A stretch of 64,000 nt of DNA from Moniliophthora roreri (Eukaryota; Basidiomycota; Agaricomycetes; Agaricales; Marasmiaceae). A model generated the notes under the pieces. That model ran no database searches, was not told the DNA's origin, and worked only from the letters and a program-made list of their open reading frames with translations. Location: NCBI GenBank assembly GCA_001466705.2, contig LATX02000046.1, forward strand, positions 992,001-1,056,000. The letters run 5' to 3'. The translations under genes were made by a program, and so were the position numbers. Of the stretch, positions 21,637 to 35,319 are shown piece by piece; the stretch's first letter is position 1; each line of letters opens with the position of its first letter.

Positions 21637-23291
21637 TCACACCACAGTAACGTCTTCTTTGAACCCGCTGTCCTTGTCCTTGATACTCCCAGCTGCCGAA
21701 CTCTCTCCCCGGCTCGGGCTGAACGGTTTCATCTCCAGGGCGTGTATCTGGGAACGCTTTTCGAGGTCGGGATGTATACTGTCGGTAAATCCCTCCGAAT
21801 GAGGAGGGCAACTAGTTACGCGGAATTCTGATAACACCTCCCCTTGCACCTCACACGAATGAATCGTGGTTTCGACAGTCTTTCCTAGCTGTGCACGAAT
21901 AACGATTAGGGTTGGTGCAATGCCCTTCAAAAGTGATGAGTCCAAGGGGTAAACTGGAGAATAAATGGGTAATTTGACGTACGGCAGCTTGAACAGCAGT
22001 TGCCCTGAATTCGAAAGGGAGTTTGCGCCATGCCACCGAATTGACTGTGGCCACATGGATGAGAGTGAATATTGGGTAGATGAGACCGGATTCGACGCTG
22101 TCATACGCGAGTCGATTCAGTACGGTAATGCGCACAAAATATCCAGAGATGGACCTACACGATCCTAATAACGCGTCTCAACATGTTTTTATTTTCACAG
22201 TTCTGGGATTGACGATACATCCACCAGATGCGTCCCGCTGTGGGCATTGAAAGGTAAGCATGTGAAAAGGAACGGGTGCGTTGAACATACCTGTTACGAG
22301 AGTCAATATACTGTTGACTACAACGCACATAATCAGGAATATCGTTTGAAGATAGTCCCCGAGATTGGCAATCTGGACGTTGTGGTGGTGACCTTTCCTC
22401 GTGTCATGAATTCCAATGCTGTACATCATACTGCCAATGATTCCGATGACTTGAGTTGGTAATCAGGACTCTGTAGGTGCTGGACAAGCAAGGGATACGT
22501 ACCATTCGTTACGACTGACGCTACTATCAAAGGAGCAGCAATTCGCTTTTTGGAACCCCAGATTAAATAGCAGCGGTGTATCTGGACGGTTGAACGCGTG
22601 CCATTACTACAATTTTGAACGTGTAGATAATAATACTTACGAGGATGTAATCTGCGAAGATGCTTCATGCGACAAGGTCAACTGACTCGTTTCAGGGTAA
22701 ACTAGAATTGAGAAGTAATCGTACTTGAGAACTACCTGACCCATGGTAATGAAGACACTGCGAAGAAAAATTTAGCCTTAAAAATCCCGGGAACAAACAA
22801 TTCAGCAGCTTACAAGGACACTGTCTTTCGGCTATCGTGTTGCAGATAATTTTTGATTGCGTTATATTGTTGAGTCTTGACTGCATCAAATATAAGGACA
22901 GCGCGAATACTCCGTTGCATCACATTGCCGATGATTACGAGTGTCGTCACAAAGTAGAGAATGATAGTCGGGTACAGATAAAGGCTGGTTGCTACCCCGC
23001 GGTTCCTTTTCTGCTTTTGACGCGCGAGGTGCATGTAGGAAATGAAGAGGGCCGTGTATAGGCCTACAAAGGATGGGGAAGGATGGGGGATTCATCCTGG
23101 GGGTCTAGCTCGAGACTAGTAGCGGCACCCACCGTACACGAAGAACATGGCCTAGCAAAGCAACGCTATTAGACCACTGCCGGTGCAGAGCGACGATGGC
23201 TCACCGAAAGAGAGGTTATTGGAAGGATTACAGCTCTTGAAGGGCTAAGAAAATCCTTGAGATTGTCACGCTGTTCGGTTGGCAGCCCCAT
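21637..23291 (-). CDS. Seven-helix Agaricomycete membrane protein (function unknown)
   Basis: The 5' exons are well defined: 23291-23205, a 19-base micro-exon 23151-23133, 23063-22814, and one starting 22757. They give MGLPTEQRDNLKDFLSPSRA, then FFVYGLYTALFISYMHLARQ, then SLYLYPTIILYFVTTLVIIG. Later segments include IHRCYLIWGSKKRIAAPLIV, then DYLQTIFLIMCVVVNSILTL, AYDSVESGLIYPIFTLIHVA, and GIAPTLIVIRAQLGKTVE. The frame ends at 21637 after a Ser/Asp-rich cytoplasmic tail. The (I/Y)(H/Y)RCY.IW motif, ESG.IYP helix and GIAPTL.(I/V)(I/V)R final helix are typical of a very large, uncharacterised Agaricomycete family with seven predicted helices. Exons 4-6 (about 22757-22500) have no fully satisfying splice solution, so mild decay cannot be excluded. 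Confidence 0.7.
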
Positions 23292-23755
23292 GTCGAACGA
23301 TACATCAAGACTCGATTGTGAGTTTATATGATTTTGGTGCTGTCCCGGTTATGCAAATATCGCGGAAAGTTTCTCCCTGCGGATCATGATAACACATCCG
23401 GATCGGAAATTCGAGGTACTAATAGAGAAGAGCCGCCTGACATGGACCTCGGCCCTATGCCAGTGCTTGTTGATGTTTGCTGCATTTCCACTGCCACGTG
23501 AGTAAAGGGAGGAGAGGCCAGGTAAATCTTCCAGTGCGACAGAGAGGTATTATTTACAATAAAAAGCAGTACATGACATAGTTGCCAGGGCCTACTTTGA
23601 GGCGGGAGGGGCCAGCAAAACTGTTGCTTCGGTGCAGACCCTAGAGCGGGCCCATGAGCCCATGTACTCACAGGGCAGAACACGGATGCTAATCGCTTTT
23701 CCGCCGCTGATTCTAAGAGGAACCGCATTGCCGACCAAAACTCTGGGAATAGCGC

Positions 23756-23795
23756 GGGGGNNNNNNGGGGGGGGGGGGGGGGGGGGGGGGGGGGG
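23756..23795. other. Assembly gap flanked by poly-G
   Basis: Six undetermined bases (23761-23766) sit inside a run of G (23756-23760 and 23767-23795). The true length is uncertain. Reading frames that cross it, full of Gly or Pro, are artefacts. Confidence 0.95.
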
Positions 23796-24052
23796 TGCTC
23801 CGACGTCAAGAAAAACTTGACTGGCAAATATGGAAGTACTGAATAACTTCGAGGAGACATGCTTACCACCAGTAGGCCATCCTGCCGAAAGCAGACGTGA
23901 CGCGTCCTAACATGCGGCCACGTGATGTATTATTTACTACCGATTTAGGTCCCTGTAATTTACTGTAAAAAAAAATCAGTTTCGGTAAACAAAGTCAAGT
24001 TTTTTTCGAGCCAGGTAACGGGTTCACATGAATTTGACATGAATTGGGGTAG

Positions 24053-24630
24053 TCTCGCTATACCTTCCTTTCCTGGACAACCTACCCTATAAGGGAAACC
24101 CTGGGCTCTTTCCAGCGGCCAAGGATAAAAATGCCTTCGGGCGTCTCGGCGTTCGCGAATCTCTTCGTTCATCAAACTGTGCTCTCTGCTCACTGCAGAT
24201 ACGCTCAACAAACCTCTTTTTTGCAGACTTGGGAAATGGTCATTGCTTGCATGGGACGTGGGATGGTTTCAGGGGATATTTTGTGTGACAAGTACCTTAT
24301 TCAAGGAAGTCAAGGGATTTTCCAACCACTTACGAGGATCAGACGCATCAAAAAGACTCAAAGCGTTCGTATTGTAGCTATATACATGAATATGATCTCA
24401 AATATACTCCAAGCTGTATCATTTTGTAGGACGGAGAGCAAGAACGACGAAGTTGTGAGCAGAACGTCCAAAAAAGGGGATGTGTGACAGATCAGTGACA
24501 GGAACAGTTCTCGCCTTCTGATTGGCTGCCGAGGCGCCCGTATACCCCCTGGGAAGACCTGGAAGCCAGACTTTCTTGAAAGGGTTCCCTTATAAGTGTA
24601 AGCTATCCAGGAAAGGAAGGTATAGCGAGA
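24053..24630. mobile_element. MITE-like element with approximately 25-base terminal inverted repeats and TAG flanks
   Basis: The left end starts TCTCGCTATACCTTCCTTTC then CTGGA at 24053. The reverse complement of the right end, which ends at 24630, is identical for that length. A further inward pair, ccctataagggaa(a)ccc and gggttcccttataag, extends the inverted repeat. The trinucleotide TAG stands on both sides (24050-24052 and 24631-24633), consistent with a 3-base target duplication. There is no transposase-like frame in the 578 bases, so it is a non-autonomous DNA element. PIF/Harbinger-type 3-base duplications are usually TWA, so the superfamily is uncertain. Confidence 0.8.
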
Positions 24631-24915
24631 TAGTCATAGAATTGCGGGTATTGAAAGGAAGCTCTGGAAGGTATCTAATAATAGGCATCCTTGTCTCGCC
24701 CACCGAGCGCTAATGCATGAGTGACCCTAAATCACCTCTCCCCTGAGGCTTCAGGAACGCGCACCCTTCCTTGCGCACCATACTCATATCCGTGATCTAT
24801 TCCTCCGCCACAATAAATACAATATATGTCAAGTAGTGTAAGGTAGAATGCACTAGAGTAGGATTCAGTTTACGTGTAGGGGTGATGACAAGGGGAGCAC
24901 CTACATACCAACAGA

Positions 24916-25793
24916 TCAGGCGGGTATAGGCGCCTTCTCATCATTACTAGCTTTTTGGTTCTGCTTCTCTATGAGCTTTTCGACGTCCGCCAGGAATGCA
25001 GTCAATTCCTATATCCATTCAAGGTCAGTAGATGTTACGCCATGAACTTTTTTTGATTGTACTCACAGCGTTATTCGGCTCAAATGCCAACCCGACCTGT
25101 AGTGCATCTCTGGCTTCCGTCGGTTTCCCCAATCCCACCAAAGCTTTCGCTTTGCGGAAATGACCTTTACTCCAGTTCCGTCGAATGATAATAACAGTAT
25201 CGGCATCTGCCAGAGCAGAGATATAGTCCTGTGACTCGCAGTACGCGGCGGAACGGTTGGATATAATCGTTGACAACTCTTCTCGCATAAATTGGTTCGA
25301 TTCCCAAGGAGGTCGTTGAACAGCGATCGAAGCGGCCATGGTGTATCGGGCAATGGCTTGAGCATGTTGGCCTTTTTTGTAGAATTGCTAAAACTCGACC
25401 GTCAACGAAGCATCATAAGCAAGAGTAAAGAATACAAACGTTTCCCTCCTCCTTGGTGTTCCCCACCGCTACGCTCAAATTCTTGCTAATTACGTTGGCA
25501 GGCGGCGGTGCGGTCAAGCTAGGATTTTGATGTAATATCTTGGATAGCCGATTGAGACCGACATACTCCTGCTTGCAGACGTCACACTTTTCGGTTTTGT
25601 GCACAGTGCAGACGACAGCTGGGAGGTCGGGAAGAACGGTAAGGTCTACGGGTTGGAATGAGGCGTCAATGATGGCTTGGAGGGTCGGATCTGGGGTCGG
25701 CATGACCATTTGCTGTTGCTGCTGCTGTTGAGGAGGTGCATGGGAGTGTGAATGAGAATGGTCTCCTGGAGCATGAGAATGAGAATGCGACAT
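24916..25793 (-). CDS. SEC72: Sec72-type TPR subunit of the ER translocation (Sec63) complex
   Basis: The exons are 25793-25440, 25387-25067 and 25008-24916, all phase 0, giving 255 residues. The N-terminal third has His/Ser repeats (HSHSHAPGDHSHSHSHAP) and a Gln run. Residues about 40-115 read QAIIDASFQPVDL, CTVHKTEKCDVC and LNRLSKILHQNPSLTAPPP, the fungal Sec72 pattern with a Cys/His cluster. Residues 116-220 form TPR helices: KEEGNQFYKKGQHAQAIARY, then SNRSAAYCESQDYISALADA and WSKGHFRKAKALVGLGKPTE, where the carboxylate-clamp Asn and Arg/Lys positions are present. In yeast, Sec72 with Sec71 binds Sec63 and recruits cytosolic Hsp70 (Ssa1) for post-translational import. The start chosen is the ATG at 25793 because upstream in-frame residues look untranslated. 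The gene is divergent from the helicase, with a 240-base shared promoter. Confidence 0.88.
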
Positions 25794-26033
25794 GGTTGTA
25801 GTCGAAAACCGAGAGAGCGTGGATGGACGTGGCGCGTTGTGGCTAGGAGCTGACCTGTGGGAATTTTTATTAGTCAGCCCAGTGCTGGGGCTATGGCATT
25901 TGCATGACAAGGCAAATTTTTCCTCTTCTCCTCACACACCGTCCACCACGGTCGACTTCAAAACTCACTCTTCTCTGGAAAAAAACCCGACTTTTTTTTC
26001 TTCGTTCTTTCTTTTACTTGTCGTTTCATTAAT

Positions 26034-28250
<2,217 letters not shown>

Positions 28251-29007
28251 ATCATCTTGATGGTAAACCAACTTTGGATGAACCTTTTTATGCGATTCTC
28301 TATGCTTTCTCCCTTCCATGCGCTGCTCTTTTTTGATCTTCACGTCATGTTGTCTCGTGCTCGCTTTCTCTAATGCTCTCTCAGTCTCACACATCTCCCA
28401 TCCATATTGCAATTGTACACTTCCTTTCATGCATGCATTCTACTGTATCTTCTAGGAAGCGTACGCCTAATTCCCATATTTTTTAGACGGGAGTCTCTTC
28501 TTTCATCTCTTTCTCTCTTCGCAGCATATCAGTCTTTTATTTTTGTTCTGCAGTACCCTACATCACGATACCCACATACACACTTACATTAGGCATCATT
28601 GTATTGCGGAACGAACGGTTTAGACTGGTATTCCTCTGTTTCCTCTTTCTTCATTTTTTTTGTAGACATCCACGAGACATTTAGAGCATCGCATGTAGTG
28701 TAGTATAGAATCGAGAGATATCTAATCCCGGCAATGTCATTTTTGGTTGCCGAAATCATCGATTACGACGTGGTGGGCGAACTCGGACTTAGTATTACTA
28801 CTCGTGCATCGACAGCAATTTCTTTGTCCTCCAACGTCGACGAAATATTTTTTTATTTCTTCGCCTTTGGATTCATCTACTCCTTGGATACAAAATCTAA
28901 AGAAATCTATACACAAAAAGCCATAGATATTCTGGAAAATATCAGGGGTATGTCGTTGTGTTGTCCACGTCATCTTCCTCAACTTTTACTTTTTCTCCTT
29001 TACAGCA
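28251..29007. other. Intergenic: helicase 3' region and leader of the next gene
   Basis: A frame at 28734-28930 could be an upstream exon of the next gene. It would splice in phase (gtatgt near 28948 to tttacag at 29005) onto GCA ATG TCA. Its composition is unlike coding sequence here, so a 5' untranslated intron is equally likely. No other signal was seen. Confidence 0.4.
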
Positions 29008-30874
29008 ATGTCAACATCGGATACCCTTCCTCGACGCATTAAACCTCTTCCCCAACGTCGCAGTCGTACGGTGTACACTGCAACAATTCCAATCCCAGGA
29101 AACCTCGCTCGCGATCCCCAAGCTCGACTTAACATTACGACGTCTCCCGGTCCTCAAATTGATATACAGAATCATCCCTTCCGAGACCTCTTACAAAGCT
29201 TTAGTGGCTTCCTTGCGGGTTTGTCAGGGGCAGCAGGGGGCAATTTACCTCCAGACTTGAGGGAAACCTTGAACGCCCTTTCCGGTATGGGAAGTAACGC
29301 CTCGGGGGAAGATTTGGTGGGCGCTGCTGCCGTCCACCTAGCAAGACACCTCTCAGCTGCAGGGAATGGGACGACTGGTGTTAATCTGGATTTGAGGGGG
29401 ACTTTTAATGTTCCTGCACCTGCGCCACCACCACCTCTGCCTTTGGTACCTCAGCCCCCGACACCACAAAGAGAAAGGGATAGAGAGGTAGACTCGGAAA
29501 GTGATGAAGATACGCACCTCTCTCAGCCCGGGAATACCAAAAAGCGCAAAGTCCCTGGGTTAACTACTCATTCATCACTTGGGCATTCCCTCGGTCCAAA
29601 TTCCGTGAACGCTGATTCTACGCCTTCGGCACAAAGGATGAGCAAGATCACGCTAGCGGGAATGCGTCATAAAGATTTATTAAACTCGCGGAAAAGACAA
29701 TTGACGGCTGTGTTAGGTAAGGAGGCGTTGGAAGGTGAAGATGATGTCGATGTCGAGAGACTCGTGGAAGTGTGGGGCCCATTTCCGTTAGGTGTGTCTT
29801 CCTTTCTGGGTTTGAAGGCGGTGCCGGGTGCTGAAGTACCTCAGAAACGAACAAGGTGACACCCATCGCCAAAGGAAGATGGCGTGTGTCCTCCGTACCC
29901 ATTCGCAGAAGCAAACGAGATATTGTCGGGCGCTCGCGTTCTAATAAGGAGAACGCTGACGTCAACATAAAGAAGAAAGCTGGCGCTCCAAAGGGAGAAT
30001 TTACATTCCAATTTGGATCAGCCGGTGTGTATTACTTGCTTCTTTTTTACACGTACACCTTGTGATTGACGTGCACCAACAAAATACAGCATCGACCCGC
30101 CTCCGCACCGCAACAAATCAGGTCCTCTCACTACGCCCCCGGTTCGAGACTGAATTTGCGAAACAATCTTCCTCCAAACGCGACAAAGAGAAGGCAATCG
30201 TTTCTCCGCGAGAAAAGGACAAGGAACGAGGACGCAAGCGTAACCGTGCAGCTCCGCCCTCTGTGCCTCCTACACCTGAAAAGAGCAAGGCACTTCCACC
30301 GACAACAAACACAGCTGCAAGTTCTCCGGCTCCACCACCAACCGTTGGAGGTGGAGGTAAAAAGAAGAAGAAGAAACGCTCTGCTTTGGCAAATGCCTCC
30401 AATCCCCATCATTTGCGGAATTACGTTCCTTCACGACTACCCCACCAACCGCCTTCCTCGAACCATACGTCGCAAGTACAAGGTGAATGGGCGCCACCTC
30501 TCACGTTCTTACGTGCTGGGAAAGGCGAAAACGAAGGAGGCGGTGACGCAGAATGGATATGCGCGTTTTGCGAGTATGAGTTGTTCTACGGTGATGAAGC
30601 GGACTTGAAGAGAGCTGTGAGGAAGCGCAAGGCGATTTTGAAGAGGAGGAAGAGGGCTAGGGAGCGGGCTAGAGGTGTCACGAGTGGTACCTCTAATCGG
30701 ACAAAACCAAAGCCCCAGCAGGAAGAGGATGTGCAGGATGATGGTGAAGGGTATGATGATGGTGAGGAAGAATATGATGAGGCGTTTGACGAGGGGGGCA
30801 GTAAACACGAAAGTGTGGATACAAGAGGGGGTGGCGGCGGTGGTGGACCAGTGAGGAGTGTCGTGAAGGGATAG
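29008..30874 (+). CDS. Basic low-complexity protein with a conserved WICAFCEYELFYG motif (function unknown)
   Basis: The exons are 29008-29791, 29845-30024 and 30090-30874, in phase, giving 582 residues. The N-terminal region has FRDLLQSFSGFLAGLSGAAG and a long Pro stretch. There follow a nuclear-localisation-like KKRKVP, NKVTPIAKGRWRVSSVPIRR, Lys/Arg/Ser-rich linkers with KKKKKKRS, and near the C-terminus GEWAPPLTFLRAGK, then WICAFCEYELFYGDEADLKR followed by a strongly basic helix (RKRKAILKRRKRARERA). It ends in an acidic then Gly-rich tail. The isolated CAFC pair plus the adjacent basic helix is the likely functional core. The composition suggests a nuclear nucleic-acid-binding protein, but I do not recognise the family. 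A decayed copy of the C-terminal part lies at 7240-7630. The start ATG immediately follows a splice acceptor, so an upstream exon is possible. Confidence 0.8.
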
Positions 30875-31715
30875 CATGATCGCATAGTATCACATATACA
30901 ACGGAAGGAACGTTAGATAAATACGCTCGTTACATTCATTTTATTCTGTCATACACTCACTATCATTTATCAAGAATCTAATGCCTTATTTTAATATTTT
31001 ATGATGCCGACGGTCTGATAGGGCTGACCATGTATTTCAGATTCATACATATATTTGCGATTATACGCGGCGTGGTGTCCCACACGCAACGTGACGACGC
31101 GACTCAATTCAAAACGTCCACCAGGCCTTATTCCGACTCCATTCAAACCTCTCCATCTTCCTCGGTTCGGTGTTCTTGTGTGAAATAACGGAGCTCGTAC
31201 TTCCTGTGACAGTATGGTTTTGTTATCACATCGAAAACAGACCCACAAATTCCAACCACAGGGCCCGGCGCGCTTTTTTAGCCACCTAAATCGATCATCG
31301 CGCTTTACATGCTACGCAGAAATTCCAGCTATGGTGAGCAATAGAGGTGGGAATGGACAGGAGGGAGAATGACTAGGGGGTAAAGGTTACAAAAGAGTGC
31401 AACGCCAACCTATAGTACGTTTTAATGTCTTTCTGTTGCTGACGGAGCTCATTGCTTAGCTAAAAAATTGTAGGGAAACACCATTTCGCGACGCCGAACA
31501 TTCATCGTCACTTGTGACATGGTATGTATGTTGATACTTCGTATTTGCGACACGCGAGACTTATCGTATTATAAGAGCTGTGACAGTGACCCTTGTTCAT
31601 GGATTGATCATTGGCATGTGGAACGTTCGAAGAACAAATATGCTCTGACTATCAAACCTTAAACTGAAAAGATAAACGCGTAAACGTGTCCTCTGCGTGT
31701 TATGTCTACGCAATA
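30875..31715. other. Intergenic stretch, nothing assigned
   Basis: It separates the basic protein gene from the kinase. Only random short frames were seen. Confidence 0.4.
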
Positions 31716-33300
31716 ATGGAAAACGTGGAGGACAGAATCCTGCATCTTTTCCCATCTAGACTCCGAACAAGGATGGCAAGCACTATTGCTTCAGATGTTG
31801 AAGACCTCAACGCGAGAGTTACTCGGGAAATTCTACGGTCGGACGATTCCTCTCTTGCACTGCTCATACCCTCCAACGCCGGAAAGGAATATGTTCTTGC
31901 GCTCATAGAGTTGTTGCAAGCGGTAAGTTCTGAGAAGGTATGCTCAGCGTGTACCGTCATCTGACGTAACACAACCCAAAGGAAATCGACGACTGCTCAC
32001 CTACAGACGGTCGGCATCGCAAGAAATGCATAAAATACCTTAAAGCCTTGGCAACAAAGTACCGGGTGCTGCCTCAGGCTCTATTTGTGGAAAACATCGC
32101 ACGAGACGGCGATCATCCTCTTCGGGGAGGAGGCTATGCAGCAAGTAGACGTTGATCTGGTCCAGAATGTCTAATCGAACTGGTTCCTAGGATATATGGA
32201 AAGGCTCCGATGGACATCGACCCTTGTGCCTCAAAGTTCTGAGGATGTTCACTGAAAACGATGAGGCAGCTCGAGGCAAGATCTTCCTTGTGAGTGCCTG
32301 ACGATATTGCGATGTGACTCTTTCTAAATCGGCGACAGGACTTCTGCCAGGAGGCCCTGATCTGGAAGCAGCTCAAACATCCCAACATTGTTCCGTTCCT
32401 TGGCGTTAACACGAAGATTTTTGCTCCTGGATTCTGCTTGGTCTCACCGTGGATGGTAAATGGCGACGTTGTGTCTTTCGTGAAAGCATTTCCAGCTTTT
32501 GATAAGCTCGTATTGGTGGGCCGTCTCTACCACGGCATCTTTTCAATTCTTCTGACCTCTTTCCAGATCCATGAGATTTCGTCAGCTCCAGACTATCTTC
32601 ATTCGCTGGAACCAGCTATTGTACATGGCGACATCAAAGGGGTATGTGAACGTAATTCGAGTTATTCTTTTGTCCCTGTCCCTCAAATGCACGCCCAGGC
32701 GAACATTCTCATCACCAACGACCTTCATTGTTGTCTTGCGGATTTCGGTCTCGCGATAGCTGCAGAGTCACAGAGTCTAGTATCTTCAAGTAGTGGGACC
32801 CCAAAAGGATCTTTCCGATGGCTTGCACCAGAGCTCATTAGTTCGGGACAAGCCCCCGTATCAGCTCGTACCAGGAAAAAACCACAGCGAGATATTTACG
32901 CTTTCGCTTGCACAGTTCTCGAGGTAAAGCCTCTGCTTTGCTGCCGGAACGCGCCCATCTGACACGGAGACTTTACAAGATCATCACTGGTAGACCGCCT
33001 TTTGCAGACTTGTCGGATGGCGCGGTCCTTCTCAAAGTTATACAAGGCGATAGACCTGAGAGGCCTGCTTCTGGTTGGTGTCCAGATAGCATTTGGGACC
33101 TCGTCGAACAGTGCTGGGAGCAAGACCCCCGAAAACGGCCATTCGCTAGGACGTTGTATGAACACCTTGGGGGTCTGATTCGAGAACGGGAACTATCCAT
33201 AGGCGGGAGATTGTTGCCTCGTCGACCGGGGCTAGAAGAACCCAGGGAAGATATCGACGACAACGACGATCCGTTACTTGAATTCTTTCCTCCAGCATAG
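31716..33300 (+). CDS. TKL-type protein kinase, catalytically complete
   Basis: The seven exons are phase-checked: 31716-31922, 31982-32140, 32191-32289, 32339-32515, 32567-32641, 32699-32923 and 32980-33300, giving 420 residues. Residues 1-115 form a helical N-terminal part (LRTRMASTIASDVEDLNARV). The kinase domain has a Gly loop (GGGYADIWKG), beta-3 lysine about K137 (LCLKVLR), QLKHPNIVPFLGV, catalytic loop IVHGDIKGANIL (Asp about 236), DFGL (about 254), APE-like LAPELI, and RKRP in the last helix. All catalytic residues are present, so an active Ser/Thr or dual-specificity kinase is expected. This small tyrosine-kinase-like type is strongly expanded in Agaricomycetes. Intron 2 starts with GC (32141) rather than GT. 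It is adjacent to copy B of the pseudokinase-like family. Confidence 0.93.
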
Positions 33301-33481
33301 TGGACGAAGGTACAGAAGCGAATAGGTGGGTATACTCATGCCGGGTCCTAACCTGCTTTTATGCTCACCCCGGCTCGGCCCTAGACTTTCGAATCATGCC
33401 CTTATTATGTCTGTATCACTTGATCAACATATTATATGCAAGGTCTTTACCCGATACGTCCATACCAAAGTATCGTCAGCG

Positions 33482-35120
33482 ATGGCCGATCTCCATGTGC
33501 TTCTTACTGGTCGTGGTACTGGAAACCGCATTGACTCTATCAATGATGAGGAGGTAGCGTATCTCTCTCCTGATTTCTCCAGGTTTGATCAAACCTCACC
33601 TTATAGGCCGAAGCTGGGGATTACCTGGCTTTTGTTCAGCATTTATTTCTTCGCTTTACTCGCAAGTGTGTCTTACGATATCGAGGACCTTCTCGATTGG
33701 GAGAGCTCGATAACAAGTGAGGCTTTTTCCGTCTGTGAGTTTCCAGTGAACCCCTGAGAGGTTTCTGTGCTGATCCGAAATAGGCGCCCAATTACTGGAA
33801 GCGGGATACCTCCCATGCGCACTGTATTATCTCGCGTTCTGGTTTAGGCCTGATGAACTTGCAGTCAGAATAAGTGTCATCTATTCTGTCGGACAGGCCG
33901 GCAAGATCATTTGGCCGTATTCGCAGCAACTTCGTATCAGACTGCTCCAGCTCAATGGCACGAATTATGACCTAGGTGAGTAAGGATGACTTGATACTCA
34001 ACCGTTTGTTTACCCTCACTAGTGGCCCAGGTGCTTATTTCCCTTGTAGGATGGGCCTTGCTGCCATATCTGCCGGAGTCTCCCCAAACTTCCACATTTC
34101 TTAATCATGACCAGCGACGGTACGTCGTGAAGAGGCTGTCTGAAGACGCTCCTACCACGGAAAGCCGTAACAGTTCACGAACTGTACTTTATGCTACTTG
34201 CAACGTCCTCCGTCAACCACTTTTCTGGGTATCCTCCTTGATATGGTCGTGTCATGCCATTCCTTACTCTGTACTGGAGTTTGAATTGTCGGGAGGCCTC
34301 AAGCTCCCATTCATTTGGCTTATCTTGCCCGCGGTGTGCTCGGCTGTCATTGTACCCATCGTCTGCGGGTTTAGAACGAGTACTAAGACTTGGGATCCGT
34401 TCAAAATAGCTTTAGGCCGTCGGTCTTCTTCACGCTCGTATCCACGTCGCCCAACTCACGGAATTTTTGTAGTGCAGTCGATCCATACTATGATTTGTGT
34501 GCTGCAGATTTTTTCCGAGGTGAGACTTTCATTACATGGTCGTCCAAGCCACTGATATTCTGCTTCGACTCAGGACTGGTCCGTGAGGTGCATTTCACTG
34601 GTGCTGGCGTTTTCTACAGCAGGAGCCGTTTATCCTGTCCTATGGCCTCATCGAATCAGGGCTGCACGCGGAACAATCGGAACCGGTCTCTCCATCACAT
34701 TGACGGATGCTTTCGCAAGATGCACATCTGCAATAGTGGCGCCTCTGATTTTTTCAGGTAAATAACCTGTTAATCGACAAATTATGATTTATTTACTAGT
34801 AGGCCCCATGCTCAGAGAAGCCAACGCATCCGAAGTCTGGAGTGTACCATTGGTGGATATCTATCTGTTTTCTATCGGTATCCATGGTGGGCGTTGTCGT
34901 CGCAGGGTACCTTATGGGTGAAATGTGGACACAAGAAAGCGTGTCGCATTCACAATGGGGAGGTATACGGATAACTGCACGTGTGAAAAGAAGTTTAATA
35001 GGCACTTTAACGTCTATGATGCGTTCTGAGGGCGATCTTCGGAGTGGAAGTTGTACTGAAAACTTGGAACCTGGAGAAGGTGATGCATTACTGGAGGATG
35101 ATACCCACTCAGGATCGTAG
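33482..35120 (+). CDS. MFS transporter of the anion:cation symporter type, probably incomplete
   Basis: Spliced segments read GITWLLFSIYFFALLASVSY, then GAQLLEAGYLPCALYYLAFW then FRPDELAVRIS, GWALLPYLPESPQTSTFLNH then DQRRYVVKRLSED, LPFIWLILPAVCSAVIVPIV, AGAVYPVLWPHRIRAARGTI then GTGLSITLTDA, and YHWWISICFLSVSMVGVVVA. These match fungal allantoate/pantothenate-type MFS permeases: G..E.G..P...YYL..W....E...R after helix 4, and LPE.P....FL...(E/Q)R..V..RL.ED in the central loop. About 60-80 residues covering helices 2-3 appear to be missing between the first helix and GAQLLEAGY. Helices in the second half are also shortened. I suspect a damaged gene, but every exon joint proposed keeps an open frame, so it is listed as CDS. 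It begins 180 bases after the kinase stop, on the same strand. Confidence 0.6.
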
Positions 35121-35319
35121 AAAGTACGGCGTTATTAGGCCATCGCGTTTAGATGACCCTCAAAACAGCAGATTGTACACTACATATGCAAACAGATAAC
35201 GCGTTCCTAGTAATGAGTCCTAGATTTACTGCATGAGAGATGACAACGAGCGCGATACAGGAATACGGGTATTTTTGAGAATGACAGAGAAACACGAACA
35301 ATGTGTCAACATGGATTTA

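Larger units (their letters stand above)
23292..24915. other. Gene-free stretch with an assembly gap and a MITE-like element
   Basis: It holds six N bases followed by a G run (23761-23795) and the inverted-repeat element 24053-24630, both listed separately. Nothing else is recognised, and the downstream end holds the Sec72 3' region. Confidence 0.5.

Noticed and set aside
23384..23869. Open frames with long Gly or Pro runs across the poly-G/N region
   Set aside because: They exist only because of the homopolymer and undetermined bases.
24131..24713. Open frames of 118 and 63 codons
   Set aside because: They lie inside or across the end of an inverted-repeat element and show no domain or splice pattern.
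25280..25300. tRNA-like T-loop sequence ggttcgattcc
   Set aside because: It lies in Sec72 coding sequence and no cloverleaf can be formed around it. No tRNA gene was recognised anywhere in the window.
28734..29042. A separate gene upstream of 29008
   Set aside because: It has no protein character. At most it is an upstream exon or leader intron of the 29008 gene.
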